From NCBI RefSeq assembly GCF_932294415.1, contig NC_065543.1, forward strand, positions 46,277,777 through 46,341,776: a stretch of DNA of 64,000 bases, given 5' to 3'. Below are positions 11,000 through 22,414 of the stretch, in pieces. Every line of letters begins with the position of its first letter. Position 1 is the stretch's first letter. Origin of the DNA: Quercus robur. Its lineage: Eukaryota; Streptophyta; Magnoliopsida; Fagales; Fagaceae. The translations under genes and the position numbers were made by a program. The notes under the pieces are model-generated. The model was not told the DNA's origin and searched no databases. It was given only the letters and a program-made list of their open reading frames with translations.

Positions 11000-13667
11000 C
11001 AAACTGAGTCATTTTTTCAAAAAGTATTTTTTATAAAACTATCTTATTTTTCTTTGTTTAGTAGCAACATTAAATAAGTTAAAAAACAGTCCCCTAACTT
11101 CTCTTATTTAGCTTGCTATGATGTAGAATTGTTTTTCAAAAAAAAATTTAGTGGAAAAAAATTTCTAAAAATAAGTCATACTTTTTCTATTGACCAAAGA
11201 TAGTTTTTCTTTGACTTATTTTTTATGATACTATCAAACACTGGAAAATATGAAAAACTATATTTACATAAGATTTTCCATCGAAACAAACAGAGCGTCC
11301 ATATGTTTTATTGAGAAGTTTCTAGTAAATAAATAAAAAAAACTTCTAAGATCATCTTTATCCTAACACTTGTGTCCATTTAGCTTGAGTTTATTTGCTT
11401 AGCTTTTAACTATTAGTTTTTACATATAACTTTTTAAAATTTCACTTTTTCTTATTTTATTGATGTACAAATATAGTTTAGAACATTTTCAACAACAACA
11501 ACAAAAAAAAAAATGATAAATTATTCCCAAACAAACCGTGGTCTCTTTTTAGCGAGAAATTTCTGGTTGAGTTTAGCCTTCAAGGCTTTGTTCATATCTT
11601 CCATTCTTCTCTATCCCAACCCTCTAAAATACTTTGTTTTTCATTGTGCTCCCATGTCAACTTCTTATCTTTCTCTATGTTTTTAACCAATGGAACTTCA
11701 TTTTGCATGTAAACAATTAGATCTTGGAGCTCTTTCAACTTACTCTGAACTATTATTCCAAAGGTTTGCTAATTCCACCATTCAACGATGAAGAAAAAGG
11801 CCTCCCTGCCCCTTTTTTCACGTTAGCAAATTGAAGTCCCCAAAATAGAGCTAGTGAGTAGAGAAGGAGCTTCCAATAAGGTTAAGAGATTAGAGGGTGT
11901 TTGGTACATACACTTAAAAACTGAAAACATGTGTGGAATATGTGTGGGTCTATAAACAAAATATTCTTTGTATCTGCAAAGGGCATGGCTAACTAGTTTT
12001 TTTTTTTTTTTTAATAGATAATATAGATAGAAGACACAGAGGATGGGAAAGAGGGAGTTGAAAGACAAGACTTGTAACACTAGCACTTACAAAAGGGCCT
12101 GAAATGCTAGTTAAAACAGTCTGAAATATAGAAGTAATAAATTCTAACTTTATGTTAACCTTGTCTATAAATTAATCATACCCTCTTGCATTCACACATG
12201 CACATTTCATAATAATTCAATTAGATACATATAAAATTTATGTACCCCTAAGTTAAGTATTATCATTGTTTAGTTTTTTAATTTTTGTTGGCTCTTGAAA
12301 AAATCTTGTAATAAGGATATCATTTGTTAAGGATGCAAATTATTAGTATTTTTTTATTACTCAATTTAATTAAAACTAAAAATATATGTACTTTGTTGTC
12401 CTATTGATATATTTATTTATTTTTATTTCTTGAAGTAGTTATTGTTATTGTAATGCACTGAGTTTAGGCAATGTTTATGTTTTCAACTAATTTTTAAAAA
12501 TTGAGTTATTATGAAAGATATTAAAAAGGAACAGTCAATTTTTTTATAATAACATGGTAAATTTTTTTTATTAATTTTATTTTTAAATTAATAATAATTT
12601 TTGGTTAGAAAGTGTGGATAATTTCCAATGGATTGTAAAGTTTTAAATGGGATTTAAGTAGAATGATTTAGAAATAATTTTAAAGCAATTTAAATGAAAA
12701 ATGTTAAAAGTGATACAAATTTTACTACATAAAACTTACAAATTGATGTGACAATGAATGTGATTGGTGTGATTCAACCACCTTATAAATGAATATTTGA
12801 ATTATCTCTCTATGATTTGTGACACATTAGTTTGTAAGCATATTATAATAAAACTTGTAGTACCTATAATAGTTATCATTAAATTTATAAATCTAATTAC
12901 AATGATGATTGACACAACATTATTATTTAAAATCTAATTTGAATATTTTTTTTGAGAGTCAATTTAAATGTTTAATTGATCTTGCAATATAGTATATAGA
13001 TACATATACATAAAGATTGAGATCATGTGGGTTCAAAAGTCCTTTTTTTGGTTCAAAAGTCTGAATGTGCAATTTACGAAATAAAAGAAAGATGATGGTT
13101 TTTGGGTTAAATGAATTTTGAGCCTGCCATTTGTAATTTACTAATAAAAGGAAGATATTGATATTTGGGTTAAATGAATTTTGTCTTGAGTGATGTCTCA
13201 TGTTTGGGATGTACTGGTTTGGTGTATTTAGGCAAGGCAGTGTTAAGTGTACTTTGGCAAGGGCAACTTATCCCAATTGTTAAAGATGCATGACTAGGTG
13301 AAAATGTGAGGTCCAATTATCAGAATTATAACCGTATGATCTAATGACTAATGAGAAACCATTTACGATGATTTGATAGGTCATGTTAACGAGCGCTCTT
13401 TGGACAATTATTAATAAACTATTTTAGGAAAGTTTTAATACCACTTTGATGAAAAATTTTAAAAACAATCAAAAAAATTTATTGATTTTTCATTTCTCTA
13501 TAAAATAAAAATAATTTTTAAATCAATATTCTTGGAATATCCATTAATTTTTCCCTACTAAAATTATTACAAAACCAAGTTAATGGAAAAACTAAATTTG
13601 AAATTAACTGGATCATGTGCCCATATACCAACAATGACCATAAATATGATCTTTATTGGCCAAATGG
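11000..13667. other. AT-rich intergenic stretch without a recognisable gene
   Basis: No supported gene is present. The minus strand of 11560-11860 gives a lysine/glutamate-rich broken frame (SKLKELQDLIVYMQNEVPLV) that might be a further part of the LINE upstream of the RNase H remnant, but the match is too weak to call. From 12120 to 13060 only AT-rich sequence is seen. Confidence 0.5.
13070..13184. repeat. Two-copy direct repeat, about 52 bp unit
   Basis: Unit 1 (13070-13121) and unit 2 (13133-13184) both start with AATTTAC, contain a purine-rich AAAAG(A/G)AAGAT block and end TGGGTTAAATGAATTTTG. They are separated by 11 bp. The repeat is non-coding. Confidence 0.7.
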
Positions 13668-13675
13668 GTTAGGCA

Positions 13676-14379
13676 CAAGGCCGACCCTTCCACTAGGCCA
13701 ATTAGGCAATTGCCTAAGGCCCCCAAGTGGAAGGGGGCTCCAAAATTTTAGAAAAGTAGAGGTAGTAGGGAAAAAAAAAATTAGATTCAGATGAATCTAA
13801 AATATCCGGCACATCCTTTTGACCAAACGACAAAAAATTTGGTATATCCGGTTAAACATTGGTAGCACAAAAAAAAATCTTTGCTCTAAACAAAATCAAT
13901 TGTCTCAAAAATAACATCATTATCCTCCAGACAAACCAAAATTCAACAAGATAAACTTCAAATCCGGTCTAAGAAATTAACCACAAAACAATCGCAACTC
14001 AAAACAAATAAAAAAGCTCAAATTCCTAAAATTTTTACCATTTCTCTTTCTCATTCTTGCTCTACTTCTTTCTCTCAGCTCTTACTCTCCGCCTCTCTCA
14101 TTCTTTCTCTCCACTGTTGCTGGCTACCTGGCTTAAACTTCCTCCGATCTGAATCATCTGATCACATCTAATTTGAAAACTCTTAACTAAGGACTGAGGG
14201 CTGCTAACTGCCTCTTTATTTTTTCTTTTTCTTTTTTTTCTTTTTTTCTTGCAAATGTGTTTTGATTCTACAGGTTTTGACTTTTAAGGTATAAAGGCTT
14301 GGCTTTCTCTACTTTTTATTTGTTAAGACTGGGCCTGTTTATACTGAGTTATGGCTGGACATTGGGGCCTTCAAGTTTG

Positions 14380-14410
<31 letters not shown>

Positions 14411-15724
14411 TTTATTTTATTTTTAAGGTTATATGTGTAATATGATTTGTTTTGTGTTTTTTGTGGGTGGGTCTTATTAATAAGCCTTGTGTGGCCATCT
14501 TGGCATCTTCTTTGCTAGGCTTGTACTTTTGTTATGGTTGTGTTTAATTTATTTTTTTAATTTTAATCTTGTGTGTGTGTATATATATTTTTTAGTTATT
14601 GGTAATATAATGAATAAGTCTTTATTTATACAGGTTGAAATTGCTAAAGACTTGTTATTGTTCGGTGAAATTACAACAATACTTTTTATATAAATCAGGT
14701 TCTATTTTCATTTACTCTACAATTGATTTTTTTTTTTTAATTTTATTTTAGTCTTTATAAATATATTGTTGATTAGAAATGTCTACTAAAAAAATATGCA
14801 TCTGGATATGAAAAAATTTTAAAAAAATAATAATAATAATTGAGTCTCAAAAAGGATCAATGGATAAATTTGTTATTAGTAATAAATAAAATATAACACA
14901 AAATTTAGATGAAAATATCACAAATGAGGAAGAAATTCACCAAAAAGAGTTAGAAGATAATGAAATGATACAATTACAAGATAACAATGATGTTCAATTT
15001 TGCAATACAACAAATCTTGATAATGAACTTCAAAAGAATTTAGAAGAAAATGAAAATACTGATGAAAATGTCACAAATGAACAAGTTCACCATAATGATG
15101 TTCAACTAGAAGAAAATGAAAATAATAATGTCATGTTGAATTATATTCCTTCAAATATTAATGATCCAGGTAATTGGAAAAATATTGACACAAAATTAAG
15201 AGATTTATTAGTGGAAAGAGGTCCAATTAGAGACAATGATATAATTTTTCCTAGAGGTGATGACACTAGACATTTTTCTACTATTCATATTACACTCGAA
15301 TATTATCAAAAAATGACTAGTGTATTCAAAAGATACAGACCAAGTATTTTGTTTTTGTTGCAAGTTGTTCAAAAAATACATGCATTGCTTATAGGATTTT
15401 ACTAATAATACTTGTTACAGTAGCTTCTGTAGAAAGAAGTTTTTCAAAATTAAATTAATAAAATCATATCTAAGATCAACAATGTCCCAAGAAAAATTAA
15501 GTGGATTAGATATATTATCGATTAAAAATGAGATGTTAGAAGAACTTGAATACAAAAATTTAATTAGTCAATTTGCATCTCAAAAGGCCAGAAAAGTAGA
15601 TTTTAAATGAAATATATTATAATATATAAATATTAAATAAACATTAATTTAATTAATATATAAGTATAAAAAAGGCTCATTTTAGTTTTCGGCTTAGGCC
15701 CTAAAATGTCTAGTGCCGGCTCTA
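13676..15724 (+). mobile_element. hAT transposon (TTF/ZMYM1-like), internally deleted
   Basis: An exact 8-bp duplication GTTAGGCA flanks the element (13668-13675 and 15725-15732), the hAT hallmark. Ends are CAAGGCCGACCC and, inverted, TAGAGCCGGCAC. The plus strand carries a transposase remnant. An ATG at 14779 starts a degraded N-terminus (MSTKK), and an open stretch at 14965-15405 contains DPGNWKNIDTKLRDLL and FPRGDDTRHFS, typical of the region ahead of the TTF-type zinc finger. Right after it comes TVASVERSFSKL and then SYLRSTMSQEKLSGLDILSI, the C-terminal hAT dimerisation region. The zinc finger and nearly all of the catalytic core between are missing, and there are stops near the start and a frame change in the C-terminal part. 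It is a non-autonomous deletion derivative. Confidence 0.9.
14779..15610 (+). pseudogene. Transposase remnant of the hAT element
   Basis: This is the coding relic inside the hAT element. The acidic, Asn-rich leader (NNDVQFCN, ENENTDENVTNEQVHHNDVQ) precedes the conserved DPGNW...FPRG block. The frame then jumps to the end of the protein, which closes at a TGA at 15608-15610 after SQKARKVDFK. Family members are commonly several hundred residues long. Here fewer than about 280 are represented, so no active transposase can be made. Confidence 0.8.
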
Positions 15725-16059
15725 GTTAGGCATTATTTATATCTAACTCACACATAGACAAGCAATTTTTGTGCCTGTCTTTTCAATGTCGTATAGGCAA
15801 CTATCAATCTTCAAACTCAATTAGTTTAGCATGCTCTTTTTATTTCTTTATATTCTAATGTGAATGTGTCATAATAAATTAAATTTTGACATTATTTTAA
15901 TTATAAAATACCGGCCATAACAGGTTACATGATTTGTTATGAAATAGTTTATGCATGTAAATATGTCATTGAACTTATTGTTATAATTCTAGGCTAAGTA
16001 AAGGCTTATTCATCATTTAATTTAGTTTTTTTTTTTTTTTATCCCCTATATATGAATTT

Positions 16060-17660
16060 CTTCCTTGCTTCTAAATAAAAGTCTCATTTTCTTGCGTATT
16101 CCTTACTTCCACTGCTTTAAAACGTGGAAGCTAATTGCGGCATGTTTTGCTAACTCTTTGTTATAGCTTTAGACCTCTCTCTCTCTCTCCCTCCTTGCTT
16201 ATAAACTCAAACTTCAGGAGCTAAAATGTGGTTCCTCTCCATTAGTCACTTATTTAACTTGCAATCTTCAGGAGCTAACTTGGGGGTTTTCCTTGCACAT
16301 AGGCATAGGCATAGCCACTAAATTTGAAAGGTATATCTCTTCCTTCGTTTCTTTCTTGGGAAAATATAAATGAATGCCTATGTATATATATATATGTGAT
16401 ATTTCTTTATTTTTTGTCTTACACTTTGATGATGTCAAGTAATAAAATTGATAAAGTATGGTTTGTTCCAAAAACTTAAGTTTTATACATTATATAGAGA
16501 AAGGGTTTGTCAAATTCAGTTTTCCTTACTTTGATATCATGGTAAAATTATTAATTATCCTTGAATCTTAAACTATTAAAAAAAAACAATGAATTAAAAA
16601 TCGAGTAAGTCTAGTGTCATAAACTTTTCCACAACTTTGCTACATGACGACTCGTGAATGGTGAAATCATGAACCCACATGGACCTTACTGTTTTATTTT
16701 CACCACTCACAAGTGACCATGTGGTAAAGTTGTGGAAAAATTTGTAGTAGTAGACTTACTCTTAAAAATCTAACAAAAATGGAGGTTTTTAATTTGCATT
16801 CACTTTGGACTAGTTTGGACCAGAAAACTCACTTGGACACCTTGGCATATTTCCACGTAAAGGAGCAACTAATATATAAGTCTTCTAAGAACTATTCGGG
16901 TGGGGTTTCTTCTTAGAGAAAGAAATCATTGGATTTTAGAACGTCATATTCTTTGAACTTTTTTTTTTTTAATAATTTTTTTGAACTAATATAATCCTAT
17001 TATCAAAAGGCAAGGAATTATTAGTAGGGAAAATGGAAGCCTGAGAAACATGTGCCTATTGATTTATATCTTTTCTCCCAACTTTTTAATGATCAGAACC
17101 TAAAAAACTAAAAAAGGTTGCATTGAAGGATGCTATAATAAAGGGTTATATTTATATTTCTATTAATGATAGGCTCGTGTAGACAAACCAGCTAGCAAAA
17201 AATCTGACATAAATTAATTCCTTAACAGGCACATGGTGCCGGTTAACACAATTTACACAACCCTAAAAATATAAGCTATACATTTTGCCTAAAAAAAAAA
17301 CTATATATATATATATATTTAAAATAAAAATAAATGCATCCAAACAAAATTATATTGTAGGTAGTAAATTTTAGCTAGGATTTCACGCAACAGTCTTTTT
17401 TTTCCCCGCAATTACGTGCCATACTTTCGTCACACAAACTCGGTTTGTTGGTAGAAAGATCATATCATATTGGTTGGCTGATCATGCTTTGTAACACATA
17501 ACTAATTGAGGATTTTTTAATATATTTTTTCCGTATAAAACAAAGGCATCTTTAAAGTAATGGGAAATTTATTCTCGTCTTAAAAAAAATAAAAAATAAA
17601 AATTGTAATGATTTTTGTTTTTCTTTATTTTCAATATTTTCTCTATAAACCAAATATGCC

Positions 17661-17693
<33 letters not shown>

Positions 17694-18354
17694 CACCGTT
17701 GTATACTTTGTATTATGCTTAAACTGTTACAGACTAATTTTATAGGGGCACGTATAACATTTCCAATTGATGGAGGAACATAAAATTTTCATGATTTTAC
17801 AGTACATAAAATGCTAACCAGTAACCACCTATACCAATTAAGAATTTGATGTTGTGTATGTTCAGAAATGTTTCATAATCTGTCTACTTTTATGAGCTAT
17901 AAAGTAAAGACACCATAGTTTCACCAAAAAAAGTAAATACCATTAAATATAGATTAATAGTGCCTCTTGCTTTTTAGTTTGTATTTTCCACCTGCTTTCT
18001 TCTTAAATAGTCTCTTTAAAAATCGCCAATTTTTTAAAGCCATGTCTTAGTCTTGATGGGTTCATTTTTTTTTTTTTTGATACATTGATGGGTTCATTTT
18101 TAAATAGGTTTCAATGGCTAAAAATGTGCCATCAAATCTTATATTTGAATTTAATTAAAGAATTTAATGTATCGTATCTAAGAAACTATACTTAATACTG
18201 CGAGATGCAATTGAATTAAAAACCTATTGGAGTTAATTATTCCAATCCTAAAAGTTTGATCTGGTAATTTTCAAGTTTTATATGATCGATTCATGAGACC
18301 TTGTGTTTAAGTGTTTTAATTAAAAATTTTATTCTTTCTTGTAATCATTTACTC

Positions 18355-18395
<41 letters not shown>

Positions 18396-18900
18396 GGGTG
18401 AGAAAGTTTACCAACCCAAAAAATTTGACACCAAAAAATATAACATATTGTTAATAGTAGATAAAAAAGTTATGTCCATAATAAACTTAGATGAGAACTA
18501 ATAAAAATTTTGACAATTTGTGTATATATCCACTATTCTGTGTGGGGGAACGAGGGTTATATTCATCCCAAACATTGGTCGAACCTTCTCAAAAACCTCA
18601 ACAATCACAATAAAAAAGTAATAAATAACCCTTATTTCAAAATTTTGGATCTTTCCGGGTCGGTTTGTTTGTTTTTGTGTGTCTTATGCGTGTTACCTTT
18701 TAGGAAAGAGGCCAAGAGTTTCGAGGACCTGAGTCTGTACTATCGTTCCTTTGCTTGGCGACCACGCTTGTCATGTATATCCACATTGAAATGAGAATAG
18801 GACACCCATTTCAAGCATGAAATGCGGCTAACTTCTTCTTCATTGATTACTTTAGATTTCTTTGTAAAATTCATCAAATAAGTCTAAAGACACCATTTAT
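16060..18900 (+). repeat. Tandem segmental duplication, copy A (promoter/leader-like)
   Basis: Scattered blocks match copy B (19240-20520) in the same order and orientation. They include CAGGAGCTAA, ATAGCCACT, the TGAAAGGTA junction at about 16324-16333, AATGAATGCCTA at 16371-16382, TTTCCAATTGATG at about 17760, GATGTTGTGT at about 17848, GCTTTTTAG at about 17970, ATTCCAATCCTA at about 18240 and TTGCTTGGC at about 18753. A TATA-like TTATAAAC at 16200 precedes the first block. At the position of the copy B start codon this copy has TTG instead of ATG. No coding exon was recognised. The MULE-type MITE at 16.6 kb sits inside this copy only. Confidence 0.6.
16603..16761. mobile_element. MULE-type MITE with exact 9-bp target duplication
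   Basis: A 159-bp foldback has ends GAGTAAGTCTAGTG and, inverted, GAGTAAGTCTACTAC. The arms extend about 60 bp through TTTCCACAACTTT and CACATGGTCACT-like sequence. An identical 9-bp sequence TTAAAAATC flanks both sides (16594-16602 and 16762-16770). Nine-base duplications with long inverted repeats are typical of Mutator-like elements. It has no coding capacity. Confidence 0.85.
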
Positions 18901-19020
18901 GTTACAACTTATTTTATAATTTAAGTAATGAAAATAAATATATTGATAAGTTTATATAAAAGTATTGTCCACAACTTATGCACAATTAACCACTTCAATA
19001 AATTATATAAGGTAAATGTT

Positions 19021-19234
19021 GTGACAAAAATTAGCTTTACTACATTCCTTTTATCCTTTCTTCCTATGAAAGCTTCTTCTCCATTTATTTTTTGCCAAAT
19101 TTTGGAAGGAAAATGTTGTGACTTGTGACAAAAATTATATCCCTAAAGTCAATATGAATGGAAGAAATTAGCTTTACAACAAGCTATTTATCTTTTCTTC
19201 CTATGAAAGCTTCTTCTGCATTTATTATTTGCCA
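19021..19234. repeat. Imperfect tandem repeat, unit about 70 bp
   Basis: Both halves (about 19031-19098 and 19168-19234) read TTAGCTTTAC, then TTCTTCCTATGAAAGCTTCT, then CATTTATT(A/T)TTTGCCA. A short GTGACAAAAATTA segment before each half also repeats. The repeat lies immediately upstream of copy B of the segmental duplication. Confidence 0.7.
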
Positions 19235-19239
19235 GGTAG

Positions 19240-20520
19240 CTTCTACTCCTATATTGACAACACAAACCTCTCTCTACTATAAGTACAGAAGCTAAGTTGT
19301 GATAATTCCTGCACTATTATTCAATTATTCAACAAACAGTTTCAGGAGCTAAGTCGGTGTTTCGTTTACAAAATAGCCACTCAAAATGAAAGGTAAGTCT
19401 CATTCTTTCATCTCTTTCTAGTTCAAATATAAAAATGAATGCCTATATTTGATTTTTCTCAAAGTCTTTTTTTTCTTCCACTTGATGATTATGCACAAAT
19501 TTGATAATCATAACATGTCATTTTTATTTGCTGGTTCATGCATCAAGAAAAATGTATTTTAAGGATTTCTTTTTGTTTTTCTTCATGTTCAATAATTCTC
19601 TGCTAAAAGCCATGCAATAAGTTTCTGTTGGGGTATCATAACATTGTGTTATGCTTAAATTATTACAATATAATTGTGTAGAGGCACGCATGAATAATAT
19701 ATTTCCAATTGATGAAGAAATCTGACCACATTTATGATACAAAAATAAGAATATGATGTTGTGTCGGAAAGGTTCAGCAATTTCCCATCATGTATCTACT
19801 TTAATAATGGGCTCCATAAAGAACATTACTTACGTATAACTGCCTCCTGCTTTTTAGATTTTATTTTTCACCTAAAACATCACAAATTTTATGACATTTC
19901 ATAGTCTTGATGGACTCAATTACTCAATAGGCACTTACTATTCCAATCCTAGATGGTTAGTCTATTGGCTCCAGGTCTTAAACGATTAATACCCTATGTG
20001 TATAGGACATATGGAGCCAAAGACTAGGGAACTCGAAGCCTATACCTATTCTAGGATACAGTTATGGACATTGTAAAATAACCACCGAAAGGTGGTCTGT
20101 TGATGGGACTAGGAACTAGAAACTAGAAAGTTATTGTAACCTGTCACGTCTGCGAGTTTGAAAATTGTAGGTTCGAGTTATTGTAATACCGCAATGTAAA
20201 GATATACGTAATATCAGAATAATGAACACACCTACTAACCTTTTTAATTTATCTTTTTTCATCAATTAACAATTGAAAAACTCCAATAAAAAAAAAACAA
20301 TTGAAAAATATATATATATATAATTCCAAATTTTTCCTATGCTCTTAAGTAACTTGTGGAGTTTGGCTATTATTCTACTTGCTTGGCTTCCACGCTTAAC
20401 CAAAAAAAATGGGACTATTGGACACTTTTGTCAAACATTGGTCCCAAAGTATATGACATGCTGACACCTTCGTCTCCATTGATTATTTAACACGTTGATT
20501 TCCTATACAAAAATTAATGC
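19240..20520 (+). repeat. Tandem segmental duplication, copy B, with a possible first exon
   Basis: This is the partner of copy A. A TATA-like CTATAAGTAC lies at about 19277, followed about 110 bp later by CAAAATGAAAGGTAAGTCTC, that is an ATG, one further codon and a perfect-looking splice donor (ATG at 19386, GTAAGT at 19393). This is the pattern of a gene whose first exon holds only a few codons. I found no downstream exon that continues it within copy B, so it may be a gene fragment, a non-coding RNA start, or chance. Confidence 0.5.
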
Positions 20521-20529
20521 GAAAGACCC

Positions 20530-21590
20530 AAAAGAAATTAGCTCTAGCTACGACAATCTTTTTATTCTTTGTCTTTTTCTTATGTTGGTTTATGATTCAA
20601 GTAATGAAAGTTTTGAAAAGCCATTGAAGTCGGTGATCTCTTTGTTTAGCTTTAAAAGGGACCCAAAATTGAGTCAAGGCCTAAAAAAGGGTTATTGTAT
20701 ATTAATTTTTTCATACAAAACTCACCTAGAGCTGTTGATGTGATTGAGAATTCATGACCCTCGTGACCATGCAAGCACCCTGTGCTTTCACGTTTTATTC
20801 TCTCTTAGCTTCTCCCTAATTTCCTAAACCCAATGATGATTTACTTAAGTGGGACCAATTTGTTTATAGATAATAAATCCACAATCCAACCAATGAATGA
20901 AAGACACGTGTGAGGCAATGGGAGAGCGTCCTTGGTCCAAAAGGCTAAAAGGCCCAAAGGCCAAAGGCCGAAGACCAAAGCAATGGGCCATGTTGTGTGT
21001 GACTTATATGGGTCCCACGGCTCTCTCTACCCCAAGCAACAACAAGTTCATGCTTTAACTAAAAGCTATCAGGACCCATAATGCCTCCAATCAACGCAAT
21101 GTCCCCACAAAATTTGTGGGTCCCAATTATAACCAAAAAAGACTTGATTGATGAATCATGATCAATGGCCCCAAATAATTTTTGGGTCAAATTTGGGACC
21201 CACTTTTCCAATACAGCACATCATTTTTTTCATTGCTGTTTATTTTATTGCTTTTATTAGAAAAACTCAGAACAGAACCAAAAGCTACTCTTGTACCTCA
21301 AAAAAGCATCTTCAACTTCAAGGAGTCTAAACACAAAATACAAGTATAAACTAATATTATGCCTGGTTGGTCTTTCTCTTTCTTCTAAGTTTTTTTGCAA
21401 TACCAACAACTTTAAAAAAACTAAATAAAATATAAATAAAAGACTGGTAATCCTAGAAAAGGTGACAAAAGCATGCATGTCTTTGTGAATTTTATATTTG
21501 CATGAAAATATGGAGATTTTGAACTCTGGTCTGTTTTACAAGATCTTGTTTTAGATAATTTAGACTCAAAAGAAAGAAGCTTATGCTCAA
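20530..21590. other. Intergenic stretch before the membrane-protein gene
   Basis: No gene is seen. A low-complexity run of GGCC/AAAGG words occurs at about 20940-20985 (AAAGGCCCAAAGGCCAAAGG). The remainder is ordinary AT-rich DNA. Confidence 0.5.
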
Positions 21591-21599
21591 AGCCTACCG

Positions 21600-22414
21600 C
21601 CCTTTTCCTCTCTCTCTCTCTCTCTCTCTCTATTTCTTTTGCTAGTTTTGTAATTTAAAGCAAAGAAGCAAAGCATCTCTTCCTCTCTTTTTCTTACACA
21701 CACACACACACCACAAACATTTTCTTGCTTTCCCTTGTAAGTATAAGCCTTTCCTTTGCTTGGAATTCAGCTTCTTCTGCCACTGCTTTTTCATTTCATG
21801 TATTAGTTCATAATAACAAATGTCGGCTTATCTTTATGTGCAAAATCCAACTAAAGTTTGGAATCTATGCCTTGTGCTAGAGATTAATGTGGGGCAATGG
21901 GTTATGCATATTTTGTTTTGAACTTTGTGCTGGACAAAATCTTAAGCAGTGGTTTTGATGTTGATTCATATGAGAAACCCATGATCAATGGGGACTTTGC
22001 ATTAACATCTTTGAAATTTGTCCTCATTGCATTATTGGGTTTTTGTGATTACATAATCTATTTAGCTTTTCTGGAATTGGGTATTCATGAAAGTGTGAGG
22101 GTTGGTTTGAGCATTGTACTTTACTTTCCTCAAACCATTTATTCTTTTACTTTATTCTTAGAATTTTTGCACTCAGATAGTGCAATAGGGATATATTTTC
22201 CTGAAGCTGCAATCTCTGGAAATACTCTGCTGCCTTCTGTGTTTCTGGATTTCATTTTCCAACAGTTTCACTAGCAATCTGATTATTGTTTCATTGGGAC
22301 TCTTGTAGGTTCATGTTGTTTTACTTCATTTTGTCAATAGTATTGTTTTCTCAAAGAGTCCCCCTTCATTTCATATAATAGTGAGTGAACAATTAGAGAA
22401 GGAAAAGTAAAGCC
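21600..22414 (+). promoter_or_regulatory. Probable leader with 5'-UTR intron of the seven-span gene
   Basis: A (CT)n run at about 21608-21632 and a (CA)n run at about 21698-21712 resemble a plant 5' leader, and TTGTAAGT at 21736 is a good splice donor. Possible acceptors are the TTGTAG at about 22307 or one nearer the ATG. The start codon at 22415 is preceded by AAAGCC. A 125-codon open stretch at 21897-22274 lies inside the presumed intron and resembles no family I know. Confidence 0.4.

Noticed and set aside
20140-20200. tRNA-like GGTTCGAG segment
   Set aside because: No acceptor stem or anticodon arm can be folded around it.
21897-22274. 125-codon open frame with hydrophobic peptide upstream of the membrane-protein gene
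   Set aside because: It lies within the presumed 5'-UTR intron, resembles no family I know, and T-rich intron sequence easily gives hydrophobic open frames.
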